A DNA stretch of 64,000 nucleotides from the NCBI RefSeq assembly GCF_008123515.1, contig NZ_VSSR01000023.1, positions 166,441 through 230,440 on the forward strand. Reading direction: 5' to 3'. The stretch is from Bradyrhizobium cytisi (GTDB lineage Bacteria; Pseudomonadota; Alphaproteobacteria; Rhizobiales; Xanthobacteraceae). The notes beneath the pieces are model-generated. The model did no database searches and was not told the origin of the DNA. It saw only the letters and a program-made list of their open reading frames with translations. Both the position numbers and the translations under genes were made by a program. This document shows positions 8,334 to 16,758 of this stretch, piece after piece; position 1 is the stretch's first letter, and each line of letters opens with the position of its first letter.

Positions 8334-8732
8334 TCACACCGGCAAATACCGCTTCAGCATCGGCATCAAGAAAATCCCGAGATTGAGCGCAAAGCCGATG
8401 CTCCAGAGGATGGAGCGCAGCGTCGGGCGGTTGCCGAGATAGGTCAGGACATAGGCGATCCGCACGATCAGGAACAGCACCGCGAGCTCGTCGATCAGGC
8501 GCTGCGGCGAGTCCCGGAATTCGGCGAGCAGGACGGCAAAGGCGAAGAACGGGAAGGTCTCGATCCCGTTCTGGTGCGCGCCCAGCGCGCGCTGCGCGAT
8601 GGCGTCCTCATAGAAGGCGGGATCGCGCGGCCGGGAATTGTCGAAGCCGCGAAACCGGATCCATTTGATCGAGCCGATCGTCAAGAGATAGAGCAGCAGC
8701 GCTCCGAGAACGCACCATTCTGCGAGTGTCAT
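8334..8732 (-). CDS. MAPEG family membrane protein
   Basis: A 132-residue integral membrane protein with four hydrophobic segments. The family signature is visible as RALGAHQNGIETFPFFAFAVLLAE (residues about 47-70; the RAxxAHxNxxE-type motif), followed by YVLTYLGNRPTLRSILWSIGFALN. MAPEG proteins include glutathione transferases and peroxidases of eicosanoid metabolism; bacterial members of this short type are mostly uncharacterised. I chose the ATG at 8732 because the family begins a few residues before the first helix; the longer frame to 8903 runs into the divergent ferrochelatase gene. Confidence 0.88.
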   Translation of the reverse strand: MTLAEWCVLGALLLYLLTIGSIKWIRFRGFDNSRPRDPAFYEDAIAQRALGAHQNGIETFPFFAFAVLLAEFRDSPQRLIDELAVLFLIVRIAYVLTYLGNRPTLRSILWSIGFALNLGIFLMPMLKRYLPV

Positions 8733-8814
8733 CTTCCCTCCCCCGCTCGTGGGGGACCCTAGCGAAACCGGGCTCATCTTGACAAGTTCGGAGCAACGCG
8801 CGACGCAACTGACC

Positions 8815-9852
8815 ATGACGGCTACCGTTCCCAATGAGACCGCGAAACCGGCCGCAGCACCGGCCCAGCCGCGCGTCGGCGTGCTGCTGGTCAATCTCGG
8901 CACGCCCGATACCGCCGATGCCCCGGGCGTGCGGGTCTATCTCAAGGAATTTCTCTCGGACGCCCGCGTCATCGAGGACCAGGGCCTGATCTGGCAGCTG
9001 GTGCTGAACGGCATCATCCTGCGAAGCCGTCCACGCACCAAGGCGCTCGACTACCGGAAGATCTGGAATAACGAGCGCAATGAATCGCCGCTGAAGACTA
9101 TTACGCGGTCGCAAGCCGACAAGCTCGCCGCCGCGTTGTCGGACCGCGCCCATCTAGTGATGGATTGGGCGATGCGCTACGGCAATCCCTCGATCAAGGC
9201 GGGCATCGATGCGCTGATCGCGAAGGGCTGCGATCGCATCCTCGCCGTGCCGCTTTATCCGCAATATTCCGCCTCGACCTCGGCGACCGTCTGCGACGAG
9301 GTGTTCCGCGTGCTCGCCCGCCTGCGCAATCAGCCGACACTGCGGGTGACGCCGCCTTATTACGAGGACGAGGCCTATATCGAGGCGCTCGCAATCTCGA
9401 TCGAGACGCATCTGGCGACACTGCCGTTCAAGCCCGAGCTGATCGTCGCCTCCTTCCACGGCATGCCGAAATCCTATGTCGACAAGGGCGATCCCTATCA
9501 GAGCCACTGCATCGCCACGACCGCGGCGCTGCGCCGCCGGCTCGGCATGGACGAAACAAGGCTGCTGCTGACCTTCCAGTCGCGCTTTGGCAATGACGAG
9601 TGGCTGCAGCCCTACACCGACAAGACGATGGAGCGTCTCGCCAAGGAGGGTGTGCGCCGCATCGCCGTAGTGACACCGGGTTTTTCGACCGACTGCCTGG
9701 AGACGCTGGAGGAGATCGCGCAGGAGAACGCCGAGATCTTCAAGCACAATGGTGGCGAGCAGTTCTCGGCGATCCCCTGCCTCAACGACAGCGATCCCGG
9801 CATGGATGTGATCCGCACGCTGGTGCTGCGCGAGCTGCAAGGCTGGATATGA
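8815..9852 (+). CDS. hemH: ferrochelatase
   Basis: A 345-residue class I chelatase that inserts Fe2+ into protoporphyrin IX, the last step of haem b synthesis, at the membrane surface. Visible landmarks: GVLLVNLGTPD near the N-terminus, VPLYPQYSASTSAT, the metal-site histidine in ASFHGMPKSY, TFQSRFG, and the catalytic Glu block PGFSTDCLETLEEI. I start at ATG 8815 (MTATVPNE), leaving a proline/alanine-rich N-terminal extension before the fold. It is divergent from the MAPEG gene and followed 10 nt later by an ABC-type binding-protein gene. Confidence 0.95.
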   Translation: MTATVPNETAKPAAAPAQPRVGVLLVNLGTPDTADAPGVRVYLKEFLSDARVIEDQGLIWQLVLNGIILRSRPRTKALDYRKIWNNERNESPLKTITRSQADKLAAALSDRAHLVMDWAMRYGNPSIKAGIDALIAKGCDRILAVPLYPQYSASTSATVCDEVFRVLARLRNQPTLRVTPPYYEDEAYIEALAISIETHLATLPFKPELIVASFHGMPKSYVDKGDPYQSHCIATTAALRRRLGMDETRLLLTFQSRFGNDEWLQPYTDKTMERLAKEGVRRIAVVTPGFSTDCLETLEEIAQENAEIFKHNGGEQFSAIPCLNDSDPGMDVIRTLVLRELQGWI

Positions 9853-9862
9853 GGATCGCTTC

Positions 9863-10825
9863 ATGAACCGCCGCGAATGTCTGGCGCTTCTTGGGGCGAT
9901 CACCGCGTTGGCGCCGTCCGCTCTGGCGCAGCAGCCGACGACAATGCGACGGCTCGGCGTGCTCACGGTCACCGAAGATGACGTGATCGGGCAGGCTCCC
10001 CTTGCCGAGGCGCTCGCCGCCCACGGCTGGAAGGAAACGGCCAATCTGCAAATCGACTGGCGCAGCGGCGACGGTGACAGGCAGCGGACCGCGAAGTTCG
10101 CAGAGGAGCTGGTCGCGCTCAAGCCAGATGTCTTGTTCGCGATCGGTACGCCCTCGGTCGAGGAACTGCAGAAGCGTACGGCGGCGCCGATCGTCTTTGC
10201 CGTGATCACCGACCCTGTCAGCCAGGGCTTTGTCAAAAACCTCGCCCATCCCGGCGGCAACATCACCGGCTTCACCGATTATGACGGCCCGCTCGCCGGC
10301 AAGTGGCTGGACCTGCTGACGCAGATCCAGCCAAGGGTGTCACGCGTCTTTGTCGTCTACAATCCCGCGACTGCGCCTTTCGCTGGCCTCATGTTGCACG
10401 CGATCGAGCAGGCCGGACGCGCGCTTCATGTGACAGTCGAGCCTGCGCCGGTCCACGACGCAGTCTCGCTTGCCGCGCTGGCCTCGCACAGAGATGGCGG
10501 TTTCCTGGTGCTGCCCGACTTCTTCACCATGGCCAATCGCGCGCCTCTGCTCGCGGCCATTGCGCAAGTGCGGGCGCCGGCAATGTTCTGGAGCCGCATC
10601 TTCGTCGATGAAGGCGGGCTGATGGCTTACAGCACCGACAGTGCCGAGCAGCTTCGCCGCGCCGCCAGCTACATCGACCGCATCCTCAGAGGCGCGCAGG
10701 CGGCCGACCTACCGGTCCAGAATCCCACCAAGTTCGAATTGGCGATCAACCTGAAGACGGCCAAGGCGATTGGTGTCACGCTGCCTCCAAGCCTGCTCGC
10801 AACCGCGAACGATGTTATCGAGTAG
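9863..10825 (+). CDS. ABC-type substrate-binding protein (ABC_sub_bind / TrpX-like family)
   Basis: A 320-residue exported protein; the signal peptide MNRRECLALLGAITALAPSALA ends about residue 22, with an RR pair at its start but no full twin-arginine motif. The mature part matches the ABC_sub_bind family: RRLGVLTV, LKPDVLFAIGTPSVEELQKRT, PIVFAVITDPVSQGFVKNLAHPGGNITGF (the family hallmark) and an AAxYIDRILRGAQAADLPVQNPTKFELAINLKTAKAIG ending. These proteins bind small solutes, some of them aromatic amino acids. No permease or ATPase gene is adjacent, so it is an orphan component. Confidence 0.88.
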   Translation: MNRRECLALLGAITALAPSALAQQPTTMRRLGVLTVTEDDVIGQAPLAEALAAHGWKETANLQIDWRSGDGDRQRTAKFAEELVALKPDVLFAIGTPSVEELQKRTAAPIVFAVITDPVSQGFVKNLAHPGGNITGFTDYDGPLAGKWLDLLTQIQPRVSRVFVVYNPATAPFAGLMLHAIEQAGRALHVTVEPAPVHDAVSLAALASHRDGGFLVLPDFFTMANRAPLLAAIAQVRAPAMFWSRIFVDEGGLMAYSTDSAEQLRRAASYIDRILRGAQAADLPVQNPTKFELAINLKTAKAIGVTLPPSLLATANDVIE

Positions 10826-10852
10826 CGGTGCAAATCCTTAACATTTGCCGCT
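10824..10852 (+). other. inverted repeat overlapping the stop codon of the binding-protein gene
   Basis: AGCGG-T-GCAAAT at 10824-10835 pairs with ATTTGC-CGCT at 10843-10852 around a 7-nt loop. It begins inside the TAG stop codon. It lacks a T-run, so termination is only possible, not shown. Confidence 0.3.
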
Positions 10853-11032
10853 AGGTCTGCGCCTCCGAGCTTTCAAGGCCAGACCGCAAATACATAACCG
10901 TGACCGTTCCCTCTCCGTGCATCTTGTGCAGAATGGCGTGGATGCCGACGTGAAAGGCGACCGCTGAACCGGTAGGGTCCTGGTCCCGACCAATGGCAGC
11001 ACGGGAAAGGGCTTTCCCGCCTTGGAGGAAAT

Positions 11033-12037
11033 ATGAGCGGTTTCGATATTTTCGCGATTGTTCTGGTGTTGCTCGTCATCGTCACGCTGATCGCCGGCGT
11101 GAAGACGGTGCCGCAGGGCTATGACTGGACCATCGAGCGGTTCGGCAAATACACCCAGACGCTGAGCCCCGGGCTCAATCTGATCGTGCCCTATTTCGAC
11201 CGTGTCGGGCGCAAGATCAACATGATGGAGCAGGTGATCAACATTCCCGAGCAGGAGGTCATCACCAAGGACAACGCCACCGTGACGGTGGACGGCGTCG
11301 CCTTCTTCCAGGTGTTCGATGCCGCGAAGGCGAGCTACGAGGTCTCCAACCTCGAGCAGGCGATCATTGTGCTGACCATGACCAACATCCGATCGGTGAT
11401 GGGCTCGATGGATCTCGATCAGGTGCTGTCGCACCGTGACGAGATCAACGAGCGCCTGCTGCGCGTCGTCGATGCCGCGGTCTCGCCTTGGGGCCTCAAG
11501 GTCAATCGCATCGAGATCAAGGATATCGTGCCGCCCGCCGACCTCGTCGAAGCGATGGGCCGGCAGATGAAGGCCGAGCGTGTCAAGCGCGCCGACATCC
11601 TTCAGGCCGAAGGTGCGCGCCAGTCCGAGATCCTGCGCGCCGAGGGCGCCAAGCAGGGGCAGATCCTGCAAGCCGAAGGCCGCCGCGAGGCCGCCTTCCG
11701 CGACGCCGAAGCGCGCGAGCGATCGGCGGAAGCCGAGGCCAAGGCCACGCAAATGGTCAGCGAGGCAATCGCCAAGGGTGACGTGGCGGCGTTGAACTAC
11801 TTTATCGCCGACAAGTACATCAAGGCGTTCGGCCAGCTGGCGGAGTCGCCGAACCAGAAGGTCATCATGCTGCCGGTCGAAGCGATGGGCATGCTGGGTT
11901 CGCTTGCCGGCATCGGCGAGATCGCCAAGGCGACGTTCGGCGAAAGTGCCGTATCCGCTGCCGCTGCCGCCCGTCGCGGCGGCTCGGTGCCATCCTCCGC
12001 TCCTACGCCGCCGGCCGTGCCGCCGCGGCAGGGATAG
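11033..12037 (+). CDS. SPFH/band 7 membrane protein (stomatin/QmcA-like)
   Basis: A 334-residue protein with one N-terminal transmembrane helix (residues 5-22), a band 7/SPFH domain (about 23-180; [57 protein letters not shown]), an Ala/Glu/Arg-rich helical region (185-245) that should form the oligomeric ring, and a proline-rich tail. QmcA/stomatin-like proteins assemble large membrane cages linked to membrane-protein quality control. The NfeD gene 54 nt downstream on the same strand is the usual partner and supports the subgroup call. Confidence 0.92.
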   Translation: MSGFDIFAIVLVLLVIVTLIAGVKTVPQGYDWTIERFGKYTQTLSPGLNLIVPYFDRVGRKINMMEQVINIPEQEVITKDNATVTVDGVAFFQVFDAAKASYEVSNLEQAIIVLTMTNIRSVMGSMDLDQVLSHRDEINERLLRVVDAAVSPWGLKVNRIEIKDIVPPADLVEAMGRQMKAERVKRADILQAEGARQSEILRAEGAKQGQILQAEGRREAAFRDAEARERSAEAEAKATQMVSEAIAKGDVAALNYFIADKYIKAFGQLAESPNQKVIMLPVEAMGMLGSLAGIGEIAKATFGESAVSAAAAARRGGSVPSSAPTPPAVPPRQG

Positions 12038-12091
12038 GATCAGTGCATGGCCTTCCCATAAGGTCATGCGCCAATTTTTAGAGGTCGTGTC

Positions 12092-12535
12092 ATGACCGAC
12101 ATGTTCGTATCGCTCGGCACCTGGAACTGGCTGATCTTCGGCTTCATCTTGATGGCGCTGGAGGTGATCGCGCCGGGCGTGTTCCTGTTCTGGCTCGGAC
12201 TTGCGGCGTTGCTGGTCGGCCTGATCTCGTTCGCTGTCGTTATCTCCTGGCAAATCCAGCTCGTGATGTTCGCGGTGTTCGCGGCCGCTGCCGTGCCGGT
12301 GTGGCGCCGGCTCGCCCGGCCGAAGCCGGAGGCAAGCGCAAGCCCCTTCCTCAACAAGCGCAGCGAGGCGCTGCTGGGCCGCGAGTTCACGCTGGAGAAG
12401 CCGATCATCGACGGCAACGGCACCATGCGCATCGGCGACACGGTGTGGCGCGTGGCAGGCCCGGACACACCGGCGGGAACGCGGGTGAAGGTGGTGCAGG
12501 TGGACGGCGCCAATCTGACGGTGGCAGCGGCGTAA
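12092..12535 (+). CDS. NfeD family membrane protein (short NfeD1b / YbbJ-like)
   Basis: A 147-residue protein with three hydrophobic helices in the first 70 residues (NWLIFGFILMALEVI, VFLFWLGLAALLVGLISF, IQLVMFAVFAAAAV) and a C-terminal OB-fold (about 85-147: LLGREFTLEKPI, GTMRIGDTVWRV, AGTRVKVVQVDGANLTV). This is the short NfeD without the N-terminal protease domain. Such proteins pair with SPFH proteins, and that gene lies directly upstream, so the two likely act in one membrane complex. Confidence 0.92.
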   Translation: MTDMFVSLGTWNWLIFGFILMALEVIAPGVFLFWLGLAALLVGLISFAVVISWQIQLVMFAVFAAAAVPVWRRLARPKPEASASPFLNKRSEALLGREFTLEKPIIDGNGTMRIGDTVWRVAGPDTPAGTRVKVVQVDGANLTVAAA

Positions 12536-12576
12536 TCCACCGCAATGACGAGCTTGTTGAGGCTGGATTGCCAGAC

Positions 12577-12915
12577 CTAGGCACCGGTCTTGCTGTGCCA
12601 CCTCTCCGCAAACCTGTGTAGCGGCATGAATGTCTCGCACAGATCCCGCCCGAGCGCCGTCAGGCCATAGCCGCCGCCATCGCCCAGCTCGACGAACCCC
12701 GCCTCGCGCAACTCCGTCAGTCGCGCCTGCAGCACCGTCGGCGAAGCCTCGTCGCAGGCGGCGCGAAGCGCGCGCGAGGTGAGGGGATCCTCGCGCAGCT
12801 CCCACAGGATCCGCAGGCTCCAGCGCCGGCCGAGCAGATCGAGCAGCGCCATGATCGGCCGCCCGCTGCGCGAGCCACGCACGCGGCGCGCCCCTGATGC
12901 TGGTTGTTTCGCCAT
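12577..12915 (-). CDS. HxlR family transcriptional regulator
   Basis: A 112-residue winged-helix regulator. LLGRRWSLRILWELREDPLTSRALRA matches the first helices of HxlR proteins, followed by TVLQARLTELREAGFVEL (recognition helix and wing start) and GYGLTALGRDL. The N-terminal cysteine found in redox-sensing HxlR members is not present, so a ligand other than an oxidant is likely. It is divergent from a carboxymuconolactone-decarboxylase-family gene across a 72-nt gap holding two matching inverted repeats, which points to control of itself and that neighbour. Confidence 0.9.
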   Translation of the reverse strand: MAKQPASGARRVRGSRSGRPIMALLDLLGRRWSLRILWELREDPLTSRALRAACDEASPTVLQARLTELREAGFVELGDGGGYGLTALGRDLCETFMPLHRFAERWHSKTGA

Positions 12916-12935
12916 CGCGCCCCCTCTTGCGTCTT

Positions 12936-12976
12936 GCTACGGATAATGTAGCGTATTGCTACAGTAAGTGTAGCAA
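12936..12976. promoter_or_regulatory. tandem operator between hxlR-type regulator and CMD-family gene
   Basis: Two inverted repeats of one pattern: GCTAC-N7-GTAGC at 12936-12952 and TTGCTAC-N7-GTAGCAA at 12956-12976. Their centres are 22 bp apart, about two helical turns, so two dimers would bind on the same face. They lie between the divergent starts at 12915 and 12988, and the second ends just before the ribosome-binding site AAGGAGG of the downstream gene. The inferred ligand is the HxlR protein encoded next to it. Confidence 0.7.
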
Positions 12977-12987
12977 GGAGGACGGCC

Positions 12988-13545
12988 ATGTCATCCCCGA
13001 CGCCGCGTATCGCTCCGCTCGCGCCGCCTTATCCCCCGGAGATCCAGGCGCAGTTCGATCGCATCATGCGCGGCGCGCCGCCGCTGGTGCTGTTCCGGGT
13101 CATGGCGGGGCACACCCGCGCCTGGGACAAGTTTCGCGCCGCCGGCCTGCTCGATCCCGGTCCGCTGTCGCTGCGCCAGCGCGAGATCGTCATCGATCGC
13201 ACCTGTGCGCTCAACCGTTGCGAATATGAATGGGGCGTCCATGTCGCGATCTTCGCCGGCGCAGCGAAGCTCACCGAGGATGAGGTACGCGCAACTGTTG
13301 AGGGCGATGCGAACTCACCCTGCTGGTCGCCGGCCGAGCAGGGTCTGATCGCGGCGGTGGACGCGCTGCATCACCGCGCGACGTTCACCGACGCGGAGTT
13401 TGCTGGACTGTCGGCGCATTACGACGAGGCCCAGATCCTGGAGGTCATGCTGCTGTGCGGCTTCTACCGCACCGTGTCGTATCTGGCGAACGGGCTACGA
13501 TTGCCGCTGGAGGAGAAGGCAGCGCGGTTTCCGGCGCAGGTCTAA
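12988..13545 (+). CDS. carboxymuconolactone decarboxylase (CMD/AhpD-like) family protein
   Basis: A 185-residue all-helical protein of the CMD superfamily. The core reads LSLRQREIVIDRTCALNRCEYEWGVHVAIFAGAAKLTEDEV, the family segment around the general-base histidine. Only one cysteine of the AhpD CxxC pair is present (NRCEYEWGVH), so a peroxidase-reductase role is unlikely and a decarboxylase-like or unknown function is more probable. The neighbouring divergent HxlR gene and the tandem operator suggest induction by a small molecule. It has an AAGGAGG ribosome-binding site just upstream. Confidence 0.88.
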   Translation: MSSPTPRIAPLAPPYPPEIQAQFDRIMRGAPPLVLFRVMAGHTRAWDKFRAAGLLDPGPLSLRQREIVIDRTCALNRCEYEWGVHVAIFAGAAKLTEDEVRATVEGDANSPCWSPAEQGLIAAVDALHHRATFTDAEFAGLSAHYDEAQILEVMLLCGFYRTVSYLANGLRLPLEEKAARFPAQV

Positions 13546-13550
13546 CCGCC

Positions 13551-13637
13551 CGTCATCGCGAGGAGCCCTTGCGACGAAGCAATCCAGACTGTCTCCGCGG
13601 AGACAGTCTGGATTGCTTCGCTTCGCTCGCAATGACG
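13551..13637. repeat. dispersed palindromic repeat, type A, copy 1
   Basis: An 87-bp near-perfect hairpin whose arms run CGTCAT...GACGAAGCAATCCAGACTGTCT and the complement back to ATGACG. The second copy at 18257-18342 has the same arms (GAAGCAATCCAG / CTGGATTGCTTC) but a different loop. It sits between two convergent genes and could terminate both. Confidence 0.8.
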
Positions 13638-13651
13638 GAGGCGAGAGCGCT

Positions 13652-14659
13652 CTACGCCACGCCCGCGCGCAAGAGATCGTGCAGATGCACGATGCCGACC
13701 ACCTGGTCCGCCTCGGTCACCAGCAGCGTCGTGATCTTGCGGGTGTTCAGCACCTCGATCATCTCGGTCGCGAGCATCGAGGGCGGCACCGTCTTTGGCT
13801 GCCTGGTCATGATATCGTCGACCGAAGCCGTCAGCAGGTCCGGCCGCATGTGACGGCGCAGATCGCCGTCGGTGATGATGCCGACGGCCTCGTTGGCGGC
13901 GTTGACGATGCAGACGCAGCCGAGCCCCTTGGCGGACATCTCCATCACCGCATCGGACATCTTGGTGCCTTCAGGCTTCACCGGGATCTCCGCACCGGTG
14001 CGCATGTAGTCGCGGACGAATTTCAGCATCGCGCCCAGCTTGCCGCCGGGATGGAAGTGGGCGAATTCCAGCGCGGTGAAGCCGCGGCCTTCGAGCAGCG
14101 CAATCGCAATGGCATCGCCGATCGCGACCTGCATCATGGTCGAGGTGGTCGGCGCCAGATTGTGCGGGCAGGCCTCGCGCGCCTTCGGCAGCTCGATCAC
14201 GATGTCGGCGGCCTGGCCCAGCGAGGAGGCCGCGTTCGACGTCACCGCAATCATCGGGATCGCGAACCGCGCCGAATAGTTCACCAGCGTCTTCATCTCC
14301 GGCTGCTCGCCGGACCAGGACAGCGCCATGATGACGTCGTCGGTGGTGATCATGCCGAGATCGCCATGGGCGGCTTCAGCGGTGTGAACGAAGAACGCCG
14401 GCGTGCCTGTCGAGGCCAGGGTCGCTGCGATCTTGCGCGCCATGTGGCCGGACTTGCCGAGCCCGGTGACGATGACACGGCCCTTGGCGTTGCGGATCAG
14501 GTCGACAGCCCTAGCGAACGCCTCTCCCAGCGGACCGCGCAGGGCGGTCGCGAGCGCGTTGATGCCGCCGCTCTCGGTCTCCAGCGTGCGGAGCGCGGAT
14601 TCGACGCTTGTCGGGGTAGGGCCGGATGATGGGGTCATCAGCGGTTTCGAGCTCGGCAT
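13652..14659 (-). CDS. arabinose-5-phosphate isomerase (KpsF/GutQ/KdsD family)
   Basis: A 335-residue enzyme converting ribulose-5-phosphate to arabinose-5-phosphate, the first step of Kdo synthesis for lipopolysaccharide. An N-terminal SIS domain (about 45-180) shows VTGLGKSGHMARKIAATLASTGTPAFFVHTAEAAHGDLGM and the SWSGEQPE loop. HFHPGGKLG lies at the hinge to two CBS domains (about 215-330; MSDAVMEM, GIITDGDLRRHM, DIMTRQPKTV, GIVHLHDLL). The first ATG at 14659 is used; an ATG seven codons on (14638) is equally possible. Confidence 0.93.
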   Translation of the reverse strand: MPSSKPLMTPSSGPTPTSVESALRTLETESGGINALATALRGPLGEAFARAVDLIRNAKGRVIVTGLGKSGHMARKIAATLASTGTPAFFVHTAEAAHGDLGMITTDDVIMALSWSGEQPEMKTLVNYSARFAIPMIAVTSNAASSLGQAADIVIELPKAREACPHNLAPTTSTMMQVAIGDAIAIALLEGRGFTALEFAHFHPGGKLGAMLKFVRDYMRTGAEIPVKPEGTKMSDAVMEMSAKGLGCVCIVNAANEAVGIITDGDLRRHMRPDLLTASVDDIMTRQPKTVPPSMLATEMIEVLNTRKITTLLVTEADQVVGIVHLHDLLRAGVA

Positions 14660-14844
14660 GCATCTATCCAGAGAGGTAGGGCGATTGCCGCCTCCTTAGC
14701 ACGCCCGCGCCGACGAGGCGACGCGGGCTCCAACGCCCTCAACCGGTCATTAACCATAATTGTTTTAACTCCATTAACGATGGTTCCCGCGCATTCGCGG
14801 AAGGGCATCGAAGAAGCGTTTGATTTCGTTGGAGTTATTCCATC

Positions 14845-16590
14845 GTGGGGTCGCCTCCAGGTAGGGGCCGGAGCAGTTGCGCGTACGTCTTTCGCGCCGC
14901 TTTGCCATGCCTGCTGCTGACCGCACTGGAAACCGGCCCGGCGGCCGCCCAGAGCCTGACGCCCGATCTGTTCAATCCCAATCGCGGCGGCTTCGTCGCG
15001 CCCGACACCCTGCCGACGCGCCGCACGGCCGCTGTCCCGCAGGCGCCATCGGATGCGATCCCGGCGCCGCCGGATCCCAACGACGATCCGCGCAAGAGCC
15101 GCGAGAGGCCTGCGCCGTCGCGTATCGGTCAGGTCCCGACGTATGGCCTGCCCGCAGCCAACGGCGCGAGCAGCTCCGGCTACGACTCGCTCAACCGCAA
15201 GCGCCAGCAGCCAAGACTCTATCCGGGCCAGCCGAAGCCGAAGAAGCCCACAGGTCCGGGCTCGCCGGTGCCGTCCGTAACACCGACACTGTCCCCTCTC
15301 GGCGCACCGCGCATTGCGCCACCGCCGTCGGAGACCGCGAACAAGACGCCGGTGCCGCCGGCGATGGCCGGCACCGTACCCGGTCAGCCTCAGCGCCGTC
15401 GCCTCAAGATCGATGACGATGCGTTCGGCGCGGTCGGCGATTACGCCGGCAGCTTCCTGATCAAGGGCGGCCTCGAGCTTTCCACCGGCTACGACACCAA
15501 TCCTGCGCGCCTGCAGAAGCCGGTCGGCTCGCCGGTCTACGTCGTCGCGCCCGATCTTCTCGTCATGTCCGACTGGGAACGCCACGCGCTGGTCGCAGAT
15601 CTGCGCGGCTCGTTCTCGGGCTACACCAACAACATGCCGGCGACGATCGACGGACTTGCCTCGCCGTCGCCGGTCGAAATCAACCGTCCCGATTTCACTG
15701 GCCATGTCGACGGCCGTTTCGACGTCGACCGCGATCTCAAGCTGACCTCGCAGCTGCGCCTGCGCCTCGCCACCGACAATCCCGGCAGCCCGAACGTGCA
15801 GGCCGGCCTGCAGAAATATCCCGTTTACGCCACCTATGGCGGCACCTTCGGTTTCGACCAGACTTTTAACCGCTTCCAGGTCGCGGCCGGCGCCACGATC
15901 GACCGCACCGCCTATACCGACTCCAAACTCACCGACGGCTCGACCTTCAGCAACGACGATCGCGATTTCAACCAGTATGGCGGCGTCGGGCGTTTCTCCT
16001 ATGAGCTCAAGCCGGGCCTCAAGCCGTTCGTCGAGATCGAAGGCGACAACCGCGTCCACGATCAGGCCGCCGATCGCAACGGATACTTGCGCGATTCAAA
16101 CGGCGGCTATGCCAAGGTCGGCTCGTCCTTTGAATTCTCGCGCATCCTTACCGGCGAGATCTCGGTCGGCTACTCCGCGCGCAACTATGTCGACCCGCGG
16201 CTGAGCCAGCTCTCGGGTTTCCTGACCTCGGGCTCGCTGATCTGGAACGCGAGCGGCCTGACCACGGTGAAATTCAACACCGACACGCAGATCGCGGAAA
16301 CCACGATCCCCGGCTCCTCCGGCGTGCTGGTGCACACCTATGCTGCCGAGGTGGATCATGACTTCCGCCGCTGGCTCACCGCGATCGGCAAGTTCACCTA
16401 CGGCACCTACGACTATCAGGGCCAGAACCGCAACGACAAGACCTACTCGCTTGAAGGCAACCTGATCTACAAGCTCAACCGCAATGTCTGGATCAAGGGC
16501 ACGCTGCGCCACGACATCCTGGACTCGAACCAGCCGGGCTCAAGCTCGCAGGGGACGGTGGTGATGGTCGGGGTGAGGCTGCAGAATTAG
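14845..16590 (+). CDS. outer-membrane beta-barrel protein (BBP2-like)
   Basis: About 581 residues starting at GTG 14845. A signal-like hydrophobic stretch (FRAALPCLLLTALETGPAAA) is followed by a proline-rich linker of about 130 residues and then a beta-barrel from about residue 200. The barrel shows alternating aromatic strands such as GGLELSTGYDTNP, ADLRGSFSGYTNNM, DVDRDLKLTSQLRLRLATD, LTGEISVGYSARNYVDPR and a last strand GTVVMVGVRLQN. This agrees with the putative beta-barrel porin 2 group common in Bradyrhizobium. Cargo unknown. It is divergent from arabinose-5-phosphate isomerase, an LPS gene. Confidence 0.78.
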   Translation: MGSPPGRGRSSCAYVFRAALPCLLLTALETGPAAAQSLTPDLFNPNRGGFVAPDTLPTRRTAAVPQAPSDAIPAPPDPNDDPRKSRERPAPSRIGQVPTYGLPAANGASSSGYDSLNRKRQQPRLYPGQPKPKKPTGPGSPVPSVTPTLSPLGAPRIAPPPSETANKTPVPPAMAGTVPGQPQRRRLKIDDDAFGAVGDYAGSFLIKGGLELSTGYDTNPARLQKPVGSPVYVVAPDLLVMSDWERHALVADLRGSFSGYTNNMPATIDGLASPSPVEINRPDFTGHVDGRFDVDRDLKLTSQLRLRLATDNPGSPNVQAGLQKYPVYATYGGTFGFDQTFNRFQVAAGATIDRTAYTDSKLTDGSTFSNDDRDFNQYGGVGRFSYELKPGLKPFVEIEGDNRVHDQAADRNGYLRDSNGGYAKVGSSFEFSRILTGEISVGYSARNYVDPRLSQLSGFLTSGSLIWNASGLTTVKFNTDTQIAETTIPGSSGVLVHTYAAEVDHDFRRWLTAIGKFTYGTYDYQGQNRNDKTYSLEGNLIYKLNRNVWIKGTLRHDILDSNQPGSSSQGTVVMVGVRLQN

Positions 16591-16649
16591 TACGCCTGCC
16601 GCCGTGCACATTCAGCGAGGCAAAAGGCGAGGGCGCGGCTCTTTCCGCC

Positions 16650-16753
16650 GTCATTCCGGGGCGCGCGAAGCGCGAGCCCGGAATCCATTTATCCACCGTC
16701 CCTGAGGCCCGATGGATTCCGGGCTCGCGCCAAGTGGCGCGCCCCGGAATGAC
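16650..16753. repeat. dispersed palindromic repeat, type B
   Basis: A 104-bp inverted repeat: GTCATTCCGGGGCGCGCGAA and GAGCCCGGAATCCAT on the left pair with ATGGATTCCGGGCTC and GCGCCCCGGAATGAC on the right. It lies between the convergent outer-membrane protein and gltD genes and may serve as their shared terminator. Confidence 0.75.
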
Positions 16754-16758
16754 CGAAC

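Noticed and set aside
10838..12805. 655-codon minus-strand frame over the SPFH and NfeD genes
   Set aside because: Antisense shadow of two well-defined genes.
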